DNA from: Clostridia bacterium
GTDB taxonomy: Bacteria > Bacillota > Clostridia > Christensenellales > Aristaeellaceae
DNA: 64,000 bases
NCBI GenBank assembly: GCA_017541105.1
Contig: JAFXZS010000016.1
Span: 62,001 to 126,000, forward strand
Direction: 5' to 3'
Below, one piece after another: positions 63,091 to 64,000 of the stretch; position 1 is the first letter of the stretch, and each line of letters opens with the position of its first letter. The translations under genes were made by a program, and so were the position numbers. Under the pieces are notes generated by a model. The model saw only the letters and a list, made by a program, of their open reading frames with translations. It did not search any database and had not been told where the DNA came from.

Positions 63091-63612
63091 ATGAAAAACA
63101 GCATGATATCCTGTGTAATCTGCGGGGAAAAGTTCGTACCATCGACACCGAACGCGAAGTATTGTTCTCCTGAATGCGCGGAAACTGGACAGAACGCGCG
63201 TCGGCGCGAATGGGAACAGCGCACAGGATACCTTGAGAAGAAGAGAAGACAAGCCCAGGAACGCCGGAACGCGATAAAAGCTGCCGCACAAGCCGAGAAA
63301 GATGCAGCTGCAAGACAAGCGGCGGAGGAGCGCCAACGGCTGGGAAAAGAGCGTATAGAGGTCGCGCAGAATGCGCTTATTCAATCAATCGAGCGCGGGG
63401 AACCGCTTGCCAGGATGAGGGTCTATCCGCCGAATACGCTGGAATATTGGGAAGCTTATCGGGACTATGATATCAGTTATGCCGAAAGCATAGGAAAAAG
63501 ATGCTATACGACTGTTAATGATATATATGTTACGGATGCTGATTTCCCAAACTTAATGATTATAAGCATTCGAGAACTTGGACAGATCCGGGAGGATGTG
63601 CGTCATGTATGA
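63091..63612 (+). CDS. Zinc-finger and coiled-coil hypothetical protein
   Basis: 173 residues from ATG 63091, with AGGAAGG before it. The N-terminus has a zinc-finger pattern CVICGEKF then KYCSPECAETG (CxxC...CxxxC), common at the start of small phage and ICE proteins. A charged helix (about 35-105, RRREWEQRTGYLEKKRRQ onward) and an alpha/beta tail follow. No specific function. Its stop overlaps the next short frame. Confidence 0.7.
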   Translation: MKNSMISCVICGEKFVPSTPNAKYCSPECAETGQNARRREWEQRTGYLEKKRRQAQERRNAIKAAAQAEKDAAARQAAEERQRLGKERIEVAQNALIQSIERGEPLARMRVYPPNTLEYWEAYRDYDISYAESIGKRCYTTVNDIYVTDADFPNLMIISIRELGQIREDVRHV

Positions 63613-63694
63613 CCATATAATCATTGTCACCGGTGAGACAGGCAGCAGGATCCGCAGTGAGTACAGACTTCCGTTACGAAAGGATAGTCCATGA
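63605..63694 (+). CDS. Very short gene, 29 residues
   Basis: MYDHIIIVTGETGSRIRSEY followed by RLPLRKDSP. It overlaps the upstream gene by 8 nt and the downstream start by 4 nt (ATGA), which is the best evidence that it is translated. GGGAGG precedes the ATG at about 63590-63595. Function unknown. Confidence 0.5.
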   Translation: MYDHIIIVTGETGSRIRSEYRLPLRKDSP

Positions 63695-63894
63695 GAAAAG
63701 ACATCTACAGCCTCAGAGAACACGAAGACAGTCCGACACCAAAGCAGGGATATGGTAAATATGGACGCAGCAAGGCACAGTGGCAACAGCGCAACAAAGA
63801 AGATGCCAGAAAAAAACTGAACCCACGCCTTGTACTATCAGATCCAGACATATTCTTTTCTGATTTGCTGATGGAGCAACAAGAACATACCTGA
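63691..63894 (+). CDS. Small basic hypothetical protein
   Basis: 67 residues. Very polar and basic in the first 45 residues (GYGKYGRSKAQWQQRNKEDA), ending in a short helix DPDIFFSDLLMEQQEHT. GAAAGGA precedes ATG 63691. It is translationally coupled to the 29-residue frame. No family recognised. Confidence 0.55.
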   Translation: MRKDIYSLREHEDSPTPKQGYGKYGRSKAQWQQRNKEDARKKLNPRLVLSDPDIFFSDLLMEQQEHT

Positions 63895-63915
63895 CCGGGG
63901 AGGGAGGGGATTCCA

Positions 63916-64000
63916 TTGGATGAACTGATTCGGGATGCAGATATTCCAACGGCTGACCCTGCCGATATTGTCGAACAGTATAAAAGATGGGTTTGCAAGA
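63916..64000 (+). CDS. Start of a gene cut by the window end
   Basis: A TTG start behind GGGAGGGG opens a frame that runs off the end: LDELIRDADIPTADPADIVE and then QYKRWVCK. 28 codons are visible. It is fourth in a tight run of small element genes. No function can be given. Confidence 0.5.
   Translation, partial: MDELIRDADIPTADPADIVEQYKRWVCK

Overview
This is chromosomal DNA of a Gram-positive, anaerobic Firmicute of the class Clostridia. The core is fairly GC-rich. The evidence is a T-box leader, a perfect CIRCE site with hrcA-grpE-dnaK-dnaJ, a CggR-type glycolytic repressor with its operator, PyrR, a PASTA kinase/PP2C pair, DUF1292, a ThiI without a rhodanese domain, rubrerythrin and a sodium-pumping decarboxylase. 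A gut or rumen member of the Christensenellales-like clades would fit, but I cannot prove the taxon from this window.

Layout: 1-4473 holds xseA (3' end), xseB, a polyprenyl synthase, a small membrane protein, a cysteine desulfurase and thiI. 4511-8243 is a CggR-controlled glycolytic operon (cggR-pgk-tpiA) without gapA, with rubrerythrin following. 8260-10478 is a T-box-controlled threonyl-tRNA synthetase that lacks most of its TGS domain. 10519-15866 holds PEP carboxykinase followed by a four-gene Na+-translocating oxaloacetate decarboxylase; together they could turn PEP into pyruvate while saving energy as ATP and as a sodium gradient. 15940-20780 is the CIRCE/HrcA heat-shock operon. 20782-38707 is a long housekeeping run: vanZ, trmL, a second cysteine desulfurase, priA, def, fmt, rsmB, rlmN, prpC, prkC, rsgA, rpe, mnmE, an iron alcohol dehydrogenase, radC, a DUF218 protein and rsmG.

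From 38720 most genes lie on the minus strand: mannonate dehydratase, a three-gene ABC-2 exporter, tRNA-Leu and a GH127-family glycosidase. Divergent from the glycosidase is a plus-strand gene that fuses a LacI-type sugar-binding domain to a GGDEF domain and has no DNA-binding domain. DUF1292, ruvX, pnp, rpsO, pyrR and a uracil-type permease follow on the minus strand. A five-tRNA array (Val, Asp, Phe, Gly, Cys; 52502-52900) and a zinc-ribbon gene are on the plus strand. A minus-strand group then holds capA, an aminotransferase, an Lrp regulator, a membrane diguanylate cyclase and a histidine phosphatase.

From about 59200 the sequence becomes AT-richer and accessory. An orphan peptide with a double-glycine leader and a cysteine-rich, zinc-ribbon-like body is at 59550-59816. 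At 60132-60175 there is only the 3' half of a tRNA-Trp gene, which I read as the attachment-site scar of an integrated element lying to its right. That element (60176 to beyond 64000) carries short, unrecognised, phage- or ICE-like genes, G/C-run hairpins and two damaged small genes, and it is cut by the window end. Its integrase is not in view.
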